64,000 bases of DNA from Achromobacter aloeverae (GCF_004121055.1 NZ_PYAL01000005.1:186001-250000), one strand, 5' to 3'. Positions 1-9,107 are shown, counted from the first letter of the stretch. The notes: generated by a model not told the origin, from the letters alone. Program-made: numbers and translations.

Positions 1-439
1 CGAAGGCGCCGCTCTCGACCTCCACCTTCTCCGACCAGTTGCGATAGCGGCGCTCGCCTTCGCTTTGCACGGCCGCCAATCTTTTCTCCGCCATGTCGAA
101 CATGGGCGAGAGCGATTCCGCCACGAGGGAAGGGATCTGGCGGGAAGAAAAACGCCGCAAGACCTGCAATGCCAGCGCCTCATCGTGGCTCATCATGCCG
201 GAGCGCTTGGATCCCAGGCCACCGGCCCCGGCACGTTTGCGCCAGACCAGCGCATTGCCGCGCCTTTCAGACTCCACCAGCTCGTCGTCGAAGAGCTTTT
301 CCAGTCTTCGCTGCACGGTTTTGACGACGGGCGGGTTCATCATGTACCCGCGCAATCGTCGATGAATTTCGGGCGTGCTCGCGTAGTCGTCTCCCTTCGC
401 GGCATCCGGCAACGCACGCATTATCTCGTGGTCCAGCAT
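1..439 (-). CDS. WYL-domain transcriptional regulator, N-terminal part (truncated by window edge)
   Basis: This reads leftward from ATG 439 with 146 codons visible and no stop before the window edge. The first ~65 residues look like a winged helix-turn-helix: a TPEIHRRL stretch followed by VKTVQRRLEKLFDDELVE, the layout of DeoR-type HTHs in WYL proteins. Residues ~85-140 (an EALALQVL helix, a FDMAEKRL helix, then RYRNWSEKVEVES) match the linker that precedes the WYL domain in this family. WYL regulators bind DNA and sense a nucleotide or nucleic-acid ligand. Some control defence islands, but the neighbours that would decide this lie outside the window. The gene is divergent from the diguanylate cyclase. 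The ribosome-binding site is weak, so the start is tentative. Confidence 0.7.
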   Translation of the reverse strand, partial: MLDHEIMRALPDAAKGDDYASTPEIHRRLRGYMMNPPVVKTVQRRLEKLFDDELVESERRGNALVWRKRAGAGGLGSKRSGMMSHDEALALQVLRRFSSRQIPSLVAESLSPMFDMAEKRLAAVQSEGERRYRNWSEKVEVESGAF

Positions 440-649
440 GTGTTTACGTCCAGGCTCGCTGCTTCGATTTACCTTCTCTTACGGCAGAGCATCCGGATTC
501 TTAAACAGATTTTTAAATTCAGAGGCGAATGCGCGCAGTATTCGCAAGGGATACAGCGGGCGCGGGCCTCGACGCGCGATGAGACATGAATTGTCCCGAT
601 GCCCGCCTAATCTGCCCTTACCGTTTGGTAGTTCAAAAAGGGAGAGGCC

Positions 650-1630
650 TTGGCTAGAGAAGCAAACCCCTCGGCAAATCCGGGAGCAAGCACGGCAGGC
701 ACGGATGCATCGCGCCGCTTGGCCTTGCGTGCGGCGGCGTTCGACCTTGCGCCACAGGCGATCGTGTTGACAGACGCCAGGGGCGTGGTCATGGACGTCA
801 ACGCGGCGTTCGAGCGGGCTACCGATTGCAAGGGCGAGGACTTGCGAGGTCAGCGCTTGTGGCGCTTGCAGCCGGGAATCCACCGCCGCACGCCTTACCG
901 CGCCGTGCTGGAGGCCGTGGCCGATGCCGGGACTTGGCAGGGGGAGTTCTGGGTGCGCTGGCGCGATGGCGGTTTTCGGCCTGAATGGGTCGCCGTGAAT
1001 GCCCGGCGGGATGGGTACGGGACCACGGTCGGGTATATCGCTACGTTCATGGATTCAGGCGATATGGCGCCTGCCCAGCGCGAGATGGCGCATATGGCGC
1101 TACATGATCCTTTGACGGGACTGCCTAATCGACGGTTGCTGATGTCTAGACTGCAGGCGGCGCTCGGTGGCTATCGGGAGCCACCCCGCTGCGGCGCGGC
1201 GCTTTTCATCGACCTCGACGGTTTCAAGCAGGTCAATGACGCTTATGGGCATCGGGCGGGGGATGAGTTGCTCAAGGCGGTGGCGGCGCGGATGTCTGGC
1301 AGGCTGCGCCGTGTCGACACGTTGGCCCGGCTGGGCGGCGACGAGTTCGTCATCGTCCTGGATGGCCCGGATGGCGAACTGGCGGCGGAGACGGTAGCGC
1401 GCGAGATACTGGAACTGTTGCAGGCACCGTTCGATTTGGAGACCTGGCAGGGCATCCGCGTGGGCGCGAGTATCGGTATCACATTATTTCCCCAGGACGG
1501 GGCGACCCCCGAGCAGATCCTGGACTGTGCGGACAAGGCCTTGTACGCGGCCAAGGCGGCCGGGAAGGGCCATTTCCGATTTTCCGGGCATTCCGGGAGG
1601 GGCGCCATGGCGCCTACGGCTGAGTGCTGA
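650..1630 (+). CDS. PAS-GGDEF diguanylate cyclase
   Basis: 326 residues starting at TTG 650, chosen because GGGAGAGG lies just upstream. Residues ~25-145 form a PAS sensor domain (AIVLTDARGVVMDVNAAFERAT through a GYIATFMD end). From ~155 a GGDEF domain begins at HDPLTGLPNRR. The active-site loop is an intact GGDEF at 229-233, and an RxxD inhibitory site (RRVD, 220-223) sits exactly five residues before it. The protein should therefore make c-di-GMP from two GTP and be inhibited by its product. No membrane segment or EAL domain is present, so it is a cytoplasmic cyclase-only enzyme. The PAS ligand is unknown. Confidence 0.92.
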   Translation: MAREANPSANPGASTAGTDASRRLALRAAAFDLAPQAIVLTDARGVVMDVNAAFERATDCKGEDLRGQRLWRLQPGIHRRTPYRAVLEAVADAGTWQGEFWVRWRDGGFRPEWVAVNARRDGYGTTVGYIATFMDSGDMAPAQREMAHMALHDPLTGLPNRRLLMSRLQAALGGYREPPRCGAALFIDLDGFKQVNDAYGHRAGDELLKAVAARMSGRLRRVDTLARLGGDEFVIVLDGPDGELAAETVAREILELLQAPFDLETWQGIRVGASIGITLFPQDGATPEQILDCADKALYAAKAAGKGHFRFSGHSGRGAMAPTAEC

Positions 1631-1867
1631 CCGTGACTGGCTTGTCGCGCCCCTGTGCTGTAGGTTGGAGGAGAAACCAGTAGAATACCGGCCTATCGAG
1701 TGGCGTTCCCAGCGGCGTCACCAACCAGCAGGCCGCCTTGGGCGGGCTGGTCTGGTTACAACGGGACGATCAGAACGCCTAGAGCGGGTGGCGCCCGTCC
1801 CGGCGGTTTTTCACAATTTCGGTCCTGTTTATGAATTTCTTATAAACGGGGCAGCGAGGACATCAGC

Positions 1868-2392
1868 ATGGCATCTGTCAACAAAGTAATCATCGTCGGC
1901 AATCTCGGGCGCGATCCCGAGGTGCGTTACAGCCCTGACGGCGCGGCCATCTGTAACGTTTCCATTGCGACCACTTCGCAATGGAAGGACAAGAACAGTG
2001 GCGAACGACGCGAGGAAACCGAATGGCATCGGGTGGTCATGTACAACCGCCTGGCTGAAATCGCCGGCGAGTACCTGAAGAAGGGCCGTTCCGTCTATAT
2101 CGAAGGCCGCCTCAAGACCCGCAAGTGGCAGGACAAGGACACGGGCGCCGACCGCTACAGCACCGAGATCGTGGCGGACCAGATGCAGATGCTGGGCGGC
2201 CGTGAAGGCGGTGGTGGTGGCGACTACGGCGGTGGTGGCGGTGGCTACGACGACGCCCCGGCGTCCCGTCCGCAACGCCCGGCCCAGCGCCCGGCGCCCC
2301 AGCAGCGCCCGGCTGCCCCGGCGCAGTCCGGCGGCGGTGGTGGCGGCGGCGGCGCCAACCTGGCGGACATGGACGACGACATTCCGTTCTAA
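1868..2392 (+). CDS. ssb: Single-stranded DNA-binding protein SSB
   Basis: 174 residues. The N-terminal OB fold opens with the usual [17 protein letters not shown] and continues to about residue 110. A glycine-rich then Pro/Gln/Arg-rich flexible linker follows, and the protein ends in the acidic tip MDDDIPF that recruits DNA repair and replication partners. It coats single-stranded DNA as a tetramer. The start is supported by AGCGAGGA upstream. A short inverted repeat (GTTTAT/ATAAAC, 1827-1832 and 1842-1847) lies just before the ribosome-binding site and may affect initiation. The gene is monocistronic, ending at a strong terminator. Confidence 0.97.
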   Translation: MASVNKVIIVGNLGRDPEVRYSPDGAAICNVSIATTSQWKDKNSGERREETEWHRVVMYNRLAEIAGEYLKKGRSVYIEGRLKTRKWQDKDTGADRYSTEIVADQMQMLGGREGGGGGDYGGGGGGYDDAPASRPQRPAQRPAPQQRPAAPAQSGGGGGGGGANLADMDDDIPF

Positions 2393-2420
2393 GCAGGAAA
2401 AAACGAATTAGTCGCGCGCA

Positions 2421-2465
2421 AAGGCCCGCGTTCCCCGAGGGGGCGCGGGCCTTATCCTTTTTCTT
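2421..2465 (+). terminator. Rho-independent terminator of ssb
   Basis: A perfect 10-bp stem (AAGGCCCGCG at 2421-2430 with CGCGGGCCTT at 2444-2453) has a second CCCC/GGGG pairing inside the loop. It is followed by a T-rich tract to 2465. It lies 28 bases after the ssb stop codon. Confidence 0.9.
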
Positions 2466-2601
2466 TGCCCGCGGCTTATGCCCGCATCGCTACGGGGGTT
2501 CGGTGGGCCGGAGGCAATGCTTCAAGCGGAATCCACGCTGCAATTCGATTGGAATTCGATCCCGGAACGCGATTCGTCACGGTAGCAGCTGCTCGTAGCG
2601 C

Positions 2602-3957
2602 TCATCCCGCCAGCTTGGCGGCCGCCGTTTGCAGCCCATCCAGTATGGGCGTGGCGACCCGCTCAGGGAAGCTGGCCGGCAGTAATGCCTGGACCGTGCG
2701 CACGACATCCGGTGTGCGAGCGACCAGGTCGTCGACCACGAATTCCGCGCCGCGGCCGTCAGCCGTGACGACGCCATGCTGGGTTCCCAGGGCTATCCAG
2801 TGCCTGCGTTGGATCTCGTTCATCTTCCAGTGGGCGTTCCTGGAACGCACGGCCATGGCCATCCTCGCCTTCAGCGGCGACAGCATGTTCGCCCCTTTTC
2901 CGATGATCGGATAAGCCGAGAGGACATCATAGAGAGGCGCGAGCTGATAGGACCCGCCGGCGTGCAGGAAGATGCTGAAGTTCTTCGCGTGGCCATCGGT
3001 CGCACGCAACATCCAGAAGAGAACCTGGGCCTGGAAGAACGTGCGCCGGTCACGGTCCGGCTCTTGCGAGGTGGCCAGGAGCTTCATGATGGCATTTATC
3101 CCTGGACCGCCGTCGCTCTCATACTTCAGATGCGGTGGCGTGCCCGTCGCCTGGCACATGTCTTCCTGGGGCAGCCGCAGGATCCAGGGTTGGGCGCTTG
3201 GACGTTGCCACCATCTTCGGTCGAAGCGTTCGACGGCAAGCACCTTCATATCTTCGAACATCAGGGACTGTGTGCGAGCGACCGGCAGATCGAATGCATG
3301 CAGGATCTCCGAGCACAGCCATTCGTTTTCGACCGAGTCGCGCATGTCGAACCGCATGTTGCCGATCACGCCAAGCGGCATTTTTAGGATATGGGTGGTG
3401 GGCGTCGCGCCGTGTGGCAGGCACCATCGATCTTCGAACCGCAGCAAGGCGGTCTTCTCCTGGGCGCCGGCGATGGATATGCGAAAGTCCCCATCGTCAG
3501 CATCGTTCCGTCCGCCGAAAGGTGCGGGCGCCAAGGCATCGCGCAGCACCTGGGCAACCTCGGCATCGCTTAGCGGTGTGGCGTTCACTGCTCCAAAGTC
3601 GTCGGGTGGTCGTGGCTCGGGCAGCAGTTGCAGCGCACCCACGCAGTCCCGGCCTACTTCCGCCAGCAGTGAAAAGGCATCGGTCGAGCGTGTTTGAAAA
3701 CGTCGCGCGAGGCGCTCGCGGATGTCGTCGGTGTCGGGCAGCAGGTTCTCGAAATAGGCGCGAACCGCCTGAGTACGGTGAGGCTGATTGCCTGGCGTAA
3801 AGGGGAGAGACAACGATAGCGGCCGCCCCTCCCTGGAGGCCACCCACTTATCGTCGTATTGCAGTATGTCCCTGCCGTGCGGTCCTATCGTCCACGTGCC
3901 GACAAAGGCGCCATTCATCCAGAGATAGAGGGTGTTCGAGTGTGAACGTCGCCCCAT
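2602..3957 (-). CDS. hipA: HipA-family serine/threonine kinase toxin
   Basis: 451 residues, close to the 440 of E. coli HipA, which causes persistence by phosphorylating glutamyl-tRNA synthetase. The family landmarks are present: SIAGAQEK at 161-168 (S161 matches the autophosphorylated loop serine), RFDR at 244-247, LPQEDMCQA at 262-270, the catalytic DGHAKN at 321-326, and the metal-binding YDV at 343-345. The kinase core therefore looks intact. It lies 3 bp downstream of the HipB gene with which it is cotranscribed. Its target here is not shown by the sequence and may differ from GltX. Confidence 0.92.
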   Translation of the reverse strand: MGRRSHSNTLYLWMNGAFVGTWTIGPHGRDILQYDDKWVASREGRPLSLSLPFTPGNQPHRTQAVRAYFENLLPDTDDIRERLARRFQTRSTDAFSLLAEVGRDCVGALQLLPEPRPPDDFGAVNATPLSDAEVAQVLRDALAPAPFGGRNDADDGDFRISIAGAQEKTALLRFEDRWCLPHGATPTTHILKMPLGVIGNMRFDMRDSVENEWLCSEILHAFDLPVARTQSLMFEDMKVLAVERFDRRWWQRPSAQPWILRLPQEDMCQATGTPPHLKYESDGGPGINAIMKLLATSQEPDRDRRTFFQAQVLFWMLRATDGHAKNFSIFLHAGGSYQLAPLYDVLSAYPIIGKGANMLSPLKARMAMAVRSRNAHWKMNEIQRRHWIALGTQHGVVTADGRGAEFVVDDLVARTPDVVRTVQALLPASFPERVATPILDGLQTAAAKLAG

Positions 3958-3960
3958 GGC

Positions 3961-4221
3961 TTACCACTCCGGGTCCGCCGGGTTCCCGTCCGCCGGCGCA
4001 CGCTTTCCCTGACGCAGCACCAGTTCCACTCCCAGGATACCCAGCAAGGCCAGCAGTCGATCGGCGCTGACCTTCGCGGCGTTGCGCTCCAGCGCGGAAA
4101 GGGTCTGCTGGGTAATGCCAAGGCGCAGGGCCGTGGCGGCCTGTGTCAAGCCGGCCTGCTTGCGGAATCCCTGGAGCAAGGGCGAGAGCTGCTCCGCGGT
4201 GCGGACGGTGTAATCGGACAT
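3961..4221 (-). CDS. hipB: HipB-family antitoxin, XRE-type DNA-binding repressor
   Basis: 86 residues, the size of E. coli HipB (88). An XRE helix-turn-helix spans about residues 14-65 (RKQAGLTQAATALRLGITQ, then TLSALERNAAKVSADRLLALLGILGVEL). The short hydrophilic tail, ending in W86, resembles the flexible HipB C terminus that is degraded to release the toxin. It is first in the operon, 3 bp ahead of hipA. It should bind and inhibit HipA and repress its own promoter through the inverted and direct repeats at 4272-4338. Confidence 0.9.
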   Translation of the reverse strand: MSDYTVRTAEQLSPLLQGFRKQAGLTQAATALRLGITQQTLSALERNAAKVSADRLLALLGILGVELVLRQGKRAPADGNPADPEW

Positions 4222-4271
4222 ACAAACCTCCAGCTGTATTGGGGCATATACAAACGATAGGCTGTAAACCT

Positions 4272-4338
4272 AAAATACGCAATACGGTTTGTATTTTCTG
4301 AATACGCATTAGGATTTGTTTTTCTGATTTACAAATCC
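4272..4338. promoter_or_regulatory. Candidate hipBA operator/promoter region with repeated palindromes
   Basis: This AT-rich stretch stands out from its GC-rich surroundings. It contains a perfect 7-bp inverted repeat (AAAATAC 4272-4278, GTATTTT 4291-4297) and an 8-bp inverted repeat (GGATTTGT 4312-4319, ACAAATCC 4331-4338). A 19-bp direct repeat matches at 16 of 19 positions (4274-4292 and 4301-4319). A TACAAACC copy overlaps the hipB start region. E. coli HipB also binds several spaced palindromes in its promoter. Assignment of these repeats as HipB sites is inference. Confidence 0.55.
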
Positions 4339-4451
4339 AGATATGTATTTTAGGAATTCAGCGCGCCTCGACGCTGGGATGATGGATCGCCTTCGTGGAA
4401 GACCACGCCCTCGTCCGGCCTGTCCAGGTCAAGCGTGCGAACCAAGACCGG

Positions 4452-5426
4452 TCAATATTCCTTCTGGGTGTTCAGGCTGGCCCACAGATGCGCGGCGGCC
4501 ATGGTTCGGTGGGGGCTGTAGCGCTTCAGGAATGCCTCCGCCGCGGCGATGCCGGGCCTGGCGTCGAGCCCGCACAGCCGGCCGATGGCGGACCGCACCG
4601 CCACGTCGCCGTGCAGCGAGCAGTCCGGCTGGGCGTAGCCGCGCAGCAGCGCGTAGTTCACGGTCCATGGGCCGATGCCCTTGACGGCAAGCAGCGCGGC
4701 GCAAATCGATTCCACGGTGTTGGATGCGCTTTCGACGATATCCAGGTCGCCGTTGGCGATGAGCGTCGAAAGCCGCAACACCGTCTCGGCCTTCGAGCGC
4801 GAATACTGCCGGGTAGTCAACGCCTCGATGGGCAGGCGGGCGGCGTCCGCCGGCGAGGGATAGCACCACAGGCCGCTGCTGTGCCTGCGGCCAGCCAACT
4901 GGATGAACGTCCGCCGCAGCGTCACCGCGAAGGACACGTTGATCTGCTGTCCCATGACGGCCCAGGTCAAGGCCTCGTAAACGGATGAGGACTGGACGAT
5001 GCGCAGGGTCTTCTGCTTGCGGGCAAGCGGGCCGAACACCGGATCGGCGGCCACGAACGCGGCGAAGCCCTTCGGGTCCAGCCGCAAGCCGAGCAGGCCC
5101 GGCACGATGTCCCGGGCCTGCGCCTGCATGGCCTCGGTCAGTTGGCCATCCGCCGATACGGTGCAGACGGCGCGCTTGTTCGAGGGTTCGAGCACGATGT
5201 CGAATGCCGTCGGCACATCATCGAGCAGAATGCCCTTGCGTAGCCCGAGGTCGGTCACCACTTCGGATATCCCCTCCTTGTCCCTGCCGTGGAAATGCAT
5301 GGCATCCGCGGAGGTGTAGCCCCGCGGAAGGGCCATCTGGAAGGAGAAGCTGGAAGAGACCGGTTTGCGGGGGGATTTCATTTCAGCCGGGCACAGGACT
5401 GGGATGGAAAGTCGGGTCCGCGCCAT
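4452..5426 (-). CDS. alkA: DNA-3-methyladenine glycosylase II (AlkA family)
   Basis: 324 residues. This base-excision repair enzyme removes alkylated purines. The N-terminal ~145 residues match the AlkA beta domain. The helix-hairpin-helix GPD fold follows, with the hairpin LLAVKGIGPWTVNYALLR at 245-262 and the catalytic aspartate D274 in LHGDVAV. No Ada-type methyl-acceptor domain is attached. The start is uncertain: ATG 5426 has no clear ribosome-binding site, and an internal ATG (residue 16, base 5381) gives a more typical N terminus. It stands alone, divergent from the radical SAM gene. Confidence 0.88.
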   Translation of the reverse strand: MARTRLSIPVLCPAEMKSPRKPVSSSFSFQMALPRGYTSADAMHFHGRDKEGISEVVTDLGLRKGILLDDVPTAFDIVLEPSNKRAVCTVSADGQLTEAMQAQARDIVPGLLGLRLDPKGFAAFVAADPVFGPLARKQKTLRIVQSSSVYEALTWAVMGQQINVSFAVTLRRTFIQLAGRRHSSGLWCYPSPADAARLPIEALTTRQYSRSKAETVLRLSTLIANGDLDIVESASNTVESICAALLAVKGIGPWTVNYALLRGYAQPDCSLHGDVAVRSAIGRLCGLDARPGIAAAEAFLKRYSPHRTMAAAHLWASLNTQKEY

Positions 5427-5516
5427 CGTACCGCCAAACCATGGCGGCGGAACGCCGCTTCTTGTTGCCTATAATTGCCCTTGATTCACGCCTCAGCGCC
5501 TATCCTGCCGCGCCTT

Positions 5517-7430
5517 ATGTCCCCCTTGCCCTTACGCGTGCTGTCCATCATCCCTCCGATGACACAGCTGAATACGCCTTACCCCTCCACCGCCTACCTG
5601 ACGGGTTTTCTTCGCTCGCGCGAGGTGACGGCGTTCCAGGAAGACCTGGCGCTTGCGCTGGTATTGCGCCTGCTCTCGGCGGAGGGGTTGCGCGCGGTAG
5701 CGGCGCGGATCGAAGCGCTGCCGGCGGCGAAGCACAGCCCCTCCGTCCAGGCCTTCGTGGCGCAGCAGGCGAAATATCTGTCCACGATAGGACCGGTGAT
5801 CGCGTTTCTCCAGGGCCGTGACTCCACGCTGGCCCATCGCATCGTGGCTCGCAATTTCCTGCCCGAGGGACCGCGTTTCAACACGCTGGATGTCTATGTG
5901 GACGACGAGGGCGGCGATCCCCTGGGCTGGGCATTCGGCGCATTGGGTCTGCACGATCGGGCCAAGCACCTGGCGACCCTGTATTTGAACGACCTGGCCG
6001 ATGTGCTGCGCGACGCGGTCGACTCGCGCTTCGAGTTCGTGCGCTATGCCGAGTCGCTGGCCGGCAGCCAGCCGACCTTCGATCCCTTGGCCGAGGCGCT
6101 GGCCGCTCCCATGAATCTCGTGGACGAGACCTTGCGCGACCTGACGTCGGAAGCGCTGGCTCGCCACGCGCCGACCATGGTGTTGTTGTCGGCGCCTTTT
6201 CCCGGCAATGTGTATGCGGCATTCCGTATCGCGCAGGCCATCAAGGCGCAAGATCCGAATATCGTCACCGTGCTGGGTGGCGGTTTCGTCAATACCGAGC
6301 TGCGCGAGCTCAAGGACGGCCGCGTGTTCGATTATTTCGACTATGTCACGCTGGACGCCGGCGAACGTCCCTTGCTGGCGTTGATGGAACATATCGAAGG
6401 GAAGCGCTCGCGTCAGCGCCTGGTGCGCACCTTCCTGCGCGACGCGGAAACGGGCGCGGTTCGGTACGTGAACATGGTCGAGCCCGATGTCGCTTTCGCG
6501 GAAGTGGGCACGCCGACCTGGGATGGCCTGCCGCTGGATCGCTACCTGTCCCTGCTCGACATGCTGAACCCGATGAACCGGTTCTGGAGCGATGGCCGCT
6601 GGAACAAGCTGACCGTCGCGCACGGCTGCTACTGGAAAAAATGCAGCTTTTGCGATGTCAGCCTGGACTATATCGGCCGCTACGAGGGAGCGTCGGCGAA
6701 GGTGCTGGCGGACCGTATCGAGGCCATCGTGCGCGAAACGGGGCAGACTGGTTTTCACTTCGTCGACGAAGCCGCGCCGCCCAAGTCGCTGAAGGCGCTG
6801 GCGACCGAACTGATCGAGCGCGGCACCGGCATTTCATGGTGGGGCAACATCCGCTTCGAGAAAACCTTCACTCCCGAACTTTGCGAACTGCTGGCCGACA
6901 GCGGCTGCGTCGCGGTATCCGGCGGCCTGGAGGTGGCGTCGGATCGCCTGCTGAACCTGATGAAGAAAGGCGTGTCGGTGGACCAGGTCGCACGGGTGAC
7001 CCGGGCGTTCACCGATGCCGGCATCATGGTGCACGCTTACCTGATGTACGGCTTTCCCACGCAAACCGTGCAGGACACCGTCGATGCGCTGGAGTATGTG
7101 CGCCAACTGTTCGAGAACGGCTGCATCCAGAGCGGCTTCTTCCATCGCTTCGCCTGTACCGTCCATTCGCCCGTGGGGCAGAACCCCGAGGACTATGGCG
7201 TGACCTTGCAAGCGCTGCCGCCGGTGACCTTCGCCAAGAACGACATCGGCTTCCATGACCGCACGGGCGTGGACCACGACGCGCTGGGATCGGGGCTGAA
7301 AAAGGCCATCTACAACTACATGCACGGGATCGGCCTGGAAGAGGACGTGCGCAGCTGGTTTCCCTTCAAGGTACCGCGCACCACGGTCGCGCGCCATCGC
7401 ATCAGCCGGGCGTTGAGCCAACGCGGTTAG
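5517..7430 (+). CDS. B12-binding-domain radical SAM protein with CX4CX2C motif
   Basis: 637 residues from ATG 5517. A TTG 14 codons upstream (5475) is possible but less likely. Residues ~200-310 have a cobalamin-binding-like Rossmann segment (TMVLLSAPFPGNVYAAFRIA, then VTVLGGGFVNTEL), although the usual DxHxxG histidine is not evident. The radical SAM barrel starts at VAHGCYWKKCSFCDVS. The cluster cysteines are C371, C376 and C379, so the spacing is CX4CX2C rather than CX3CX2C. A glycine-rich SGGLEVASDRLL and a MYGFPTQT strand follow, as in radical SAM proteins. The substrate is unknown and the gene has no operon partner to hint at it. Confidence 0.75.
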   Translation: MSPLPLRVLSIIPPMTQLNTPYPSTAYLTGFLRSREVTAFQEDLALALVLRLLSAEGLRAVAARIEALPAAKHSPSVQAFVAQQAKYLSTIGPVIAFLQGRDSTLAHRIVARNFLPEGPRFNTLDVYVDDEGGDPLGWAFGALGLHDRAKHLATLYLNDLADVLRDAVDSRFEFVRYAESLAGSQPTFDPLAEALAAPMNLVDETLRDLTSEALARHAPTMVLLSAPFPGNVYAAFRIAQAIKAQDPNIVTVLGGGFVNTELRELKDGRVFDYFDYVTLDAGERPLLALMEHIEGKRSRQRLVRTFLRDAETGAVRYVNMVEPDVAFAEVGTPTWDGLPLDRYLSLLDMLNPMNRFWSDGRWNKLTVAHGCYWKKCSFCDVSLDYIGRYEGASAKVLADRIEAIVRETGQTGFHFVDEAAPPKSLKALATELIERGTGISWWGNIRFEKTFTPELCELLADSGCVAVSGGLEVASDRLLNLMKKGVSVDQVARVTRAFTDAGIMVHAYLMYGFPTQTVQDTVDALEYVRQLFENGCIQSGFFHRFACTVHSPVGQNPEDYGVTLQALPPVTFAKNDIGFHDRTGVDHDALGSGLKKAIYNYMHGIGLEEDVRSWFPFKVPRTTVARHRISRALSQRG

Positions 7431-7470
7431 TCGACGCACGGCGTTGCGGCGGGAGATACAGGCCGTCGGA

Positions 7471-8427
7471 TCAGGCGGGGTCTTCCGCGATTACCCACGC
7501 GGAGATGCGGCGTGCGATGTCCGTGCTGTTCGCGTCCATCATCGGAAAGTGCGAATTACCCGGGATGCCCATTTCGGCCATGCGCCAGAACGTCACACGC
7601 GCATGGTCCTCGACCAGGCGGGCGGCGTAGCCTTCGCCTGCCCGCACCAGGTTGCGCCATAGCGGCGTGGCATCCAGGAAGTCGCCGTAGACGAATAGCA
7701 CCGGCTTGTCCGTCATGCTGCCCGCCGCGACCTCCGGCGAGAAACCCGACGGTTCGATGGCGATGATGCCGCGAACCAGTGCCGGTCGTTCCTGCACGGC
7801 CCGGAAGGCGACTTCGCCGCCATGGCTGTGCATCAGAACCACGCAAGGTCCGACGCGATCCAGGACGGCCTGGAAGCCGCGCAAGGCTGCGTCATTGTTG
7901 CCTAGCCATCGGGGCACCGCATGTCGCATCAGCGTATCGAATGCCGATACAGGAAAGCGTTGTCCCGGGAACGCCTGCCGGCCGGGCCATCCTTGCGCCG
8001 ATCCGATGCGGAACAGCGTCCAGCTTTCCTCCGCGTTGCGGATGATCGGCGCCTCGGCCCAAATCTCCTCGAAGGGCGTCCAGCCCGCGCGGCCGCGTTC
8101 GACGTTGTCGACCACGTAGACGGCGTGTCCCAGTCGCAGGAAGTCCTGCACCCAGCCGCGGCGCCCGTCGGGCGTCTGCTCCCACATCGTGCCCGTCATG
8201 CCGCCGCCATGCAGCATCACGATCGGCAAGGGATGGCGTTGCCGCGCCGGAATGAAATACTGCACATAGGCCTGCTCGACGTGATACGTACCGTTGGGGT
8301 CGTACTGGAATGACGCGGTCTGCGTGAATCGGATCGCGCGCGTCTCCTTGCCTTCGATGCGTACCGTGCGGCCGCCGGCGAAGAAGCTGCCGAAATCGGC
8401 CAACGCGATGGGATCGTTCGTGCTCAT
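7471..8427 (-). CDS. Alpha/beta-fold hydrolase, probable esterase
   Basis: 318 residues with no signal peptide. An oxyanion-hole motif (MLHGGGMTG, 71-79) precedes a nucleophile elbow HSHGG at 200-204. The elbow has histidine where the common G-x-S-x-G has its first glycine, with S201 the nucleophile. The acid is probably in GDFLD near 248-252, and the catalytic histidine is H293 in GNSHF. The substrate cannot be told from sequence; relatives act on esters of small organic acids. It is convergent with the radical SAM gene and divergent from the DUF427 gene. Confidence 0.75.
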   Translation of the reverse strand: MSTNDPIALADFGSFFAGGRTVRIEGKETRAIRFTQTASFQYDPNGTYHVEQAYVQYFIPARQRHPLPIVMLHGGGMTGTMWEQTPDGRRGWVQDFLRLGHAVYVVDNVERGRAGWTPFEEIWAEAPIIRNAEESWTLFRIGSAQGWPGRQAFPGQRFPVSAFDTLMRHAVPRWLGNNDAALRGFQAVLDRVGPCVVLMHSHGGEVAFRAVQERPALVRGIIAIEPSGFSPEVAAGSMTDKPVLFVYGDFLDATPLWRNLVRAGEGYAARLVEDHARVTFWRMAEMGIPGNSHFPMMDANSTDIARRISAWVIAEDPA

Positions 8428-8638
8428 GGTCGGATTCTGCTCTTCCGTAACGGGGCATTCGTCCCGCTCGCTTCATGGACTCGCGGCGCCGAGGGTAGCG
8501 ATGGAACAGGGCAAAGCATAGCCGTCCTGATGGGCAGCCGGGCTTTTTTGGGAATAAGCTATGAACAGTCGCCCGTGCGGCGCCATGGTCTTGCCGCGCC
8601 AAGGCGGCTCTGCAAGCCCCTGCATACAGGAGAGCGCA

Positions 8639-9019
8639 ATGACACTAGCCATGAAGGTCCCAGGTCCCGACCACCCCATTTCCGTCAGTCCCGCGAAAGC
8701 GCAGGTCATCGTCACGGCAGGCGGCCGTGTCGTGGCGGACACCCGCGCGGCGTTGATGCTGCGCGAGGCTTCCTATCCGCCCGTGTACTACATCCCGCGG
8801 GAAGACGCCGACATGACGCGGCTGGTGCATTCGACGCACGTGACGCATTGTCCCTATAAAGGCGAATGCTCCTACTACAGCATCGCCGGCGAGGAAGACC
8901 GCGGCCGCGATGCCGTGTGGAGCTACGAGAACCCGTATCCGGCCGTCGCCGCCATCGCTGGCCATCTCGCTTTCTATCCCGAGCGCGTCGACGCGATCGA
9001 TATCGTGCCCATCGACTGA
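8639..9019 (+). CDS. DUF427 domain protein
   Basis: 126 residues from ATG 8639, chosen because AGGAGAG sits seven bases upstream; an ATG 26 codons earlier has no ribosome-binding site. The sequence has the DUF427 signature: VVADTRAALMLREASYPPVYYIPREDA, an HCPYKGECSYYSI stretch, a WSYENPYP motif and a closing LAFYPERVD. The fold is a small beta-rich (beta-tent) protein with no established function. The end of the gene lies inside a 16-bp tandem duplication. Confidence 0.85.
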   Translation: MTLAMKVPGPDHPISVSPAKAQVIVTAGGRVVADTRAALMLREASYPPVYYIPREDADMTRLVHSTHVTHCPYKGECSYYSIAGEEDRGRDAVWSYENPYPAVAAIAGHLAFYPERVDAIDIVPID

Positions 9020-9036
9020 CGTGCCCATCGACTGAC
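9005..9036. repeat. Two perfect tandem copies of a 16-bp unit
   Basis: The unit GTGCCCATCGACTGAC occurs at 9005-9020 and again at 9021-9036 without mismatch. The first copy supplies the last codons and stop of the DUF427 gene. The second lies in the convergent intergenic gap. Confidence 0.9.
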
Positions 9037-9107
9037 GCGGCACGTGGTCGCCGTTGCGGACGCGGTGGCGGCAGCCGCACCGGCCTTCCCATGACCGGAT
9101 GGTTTGC

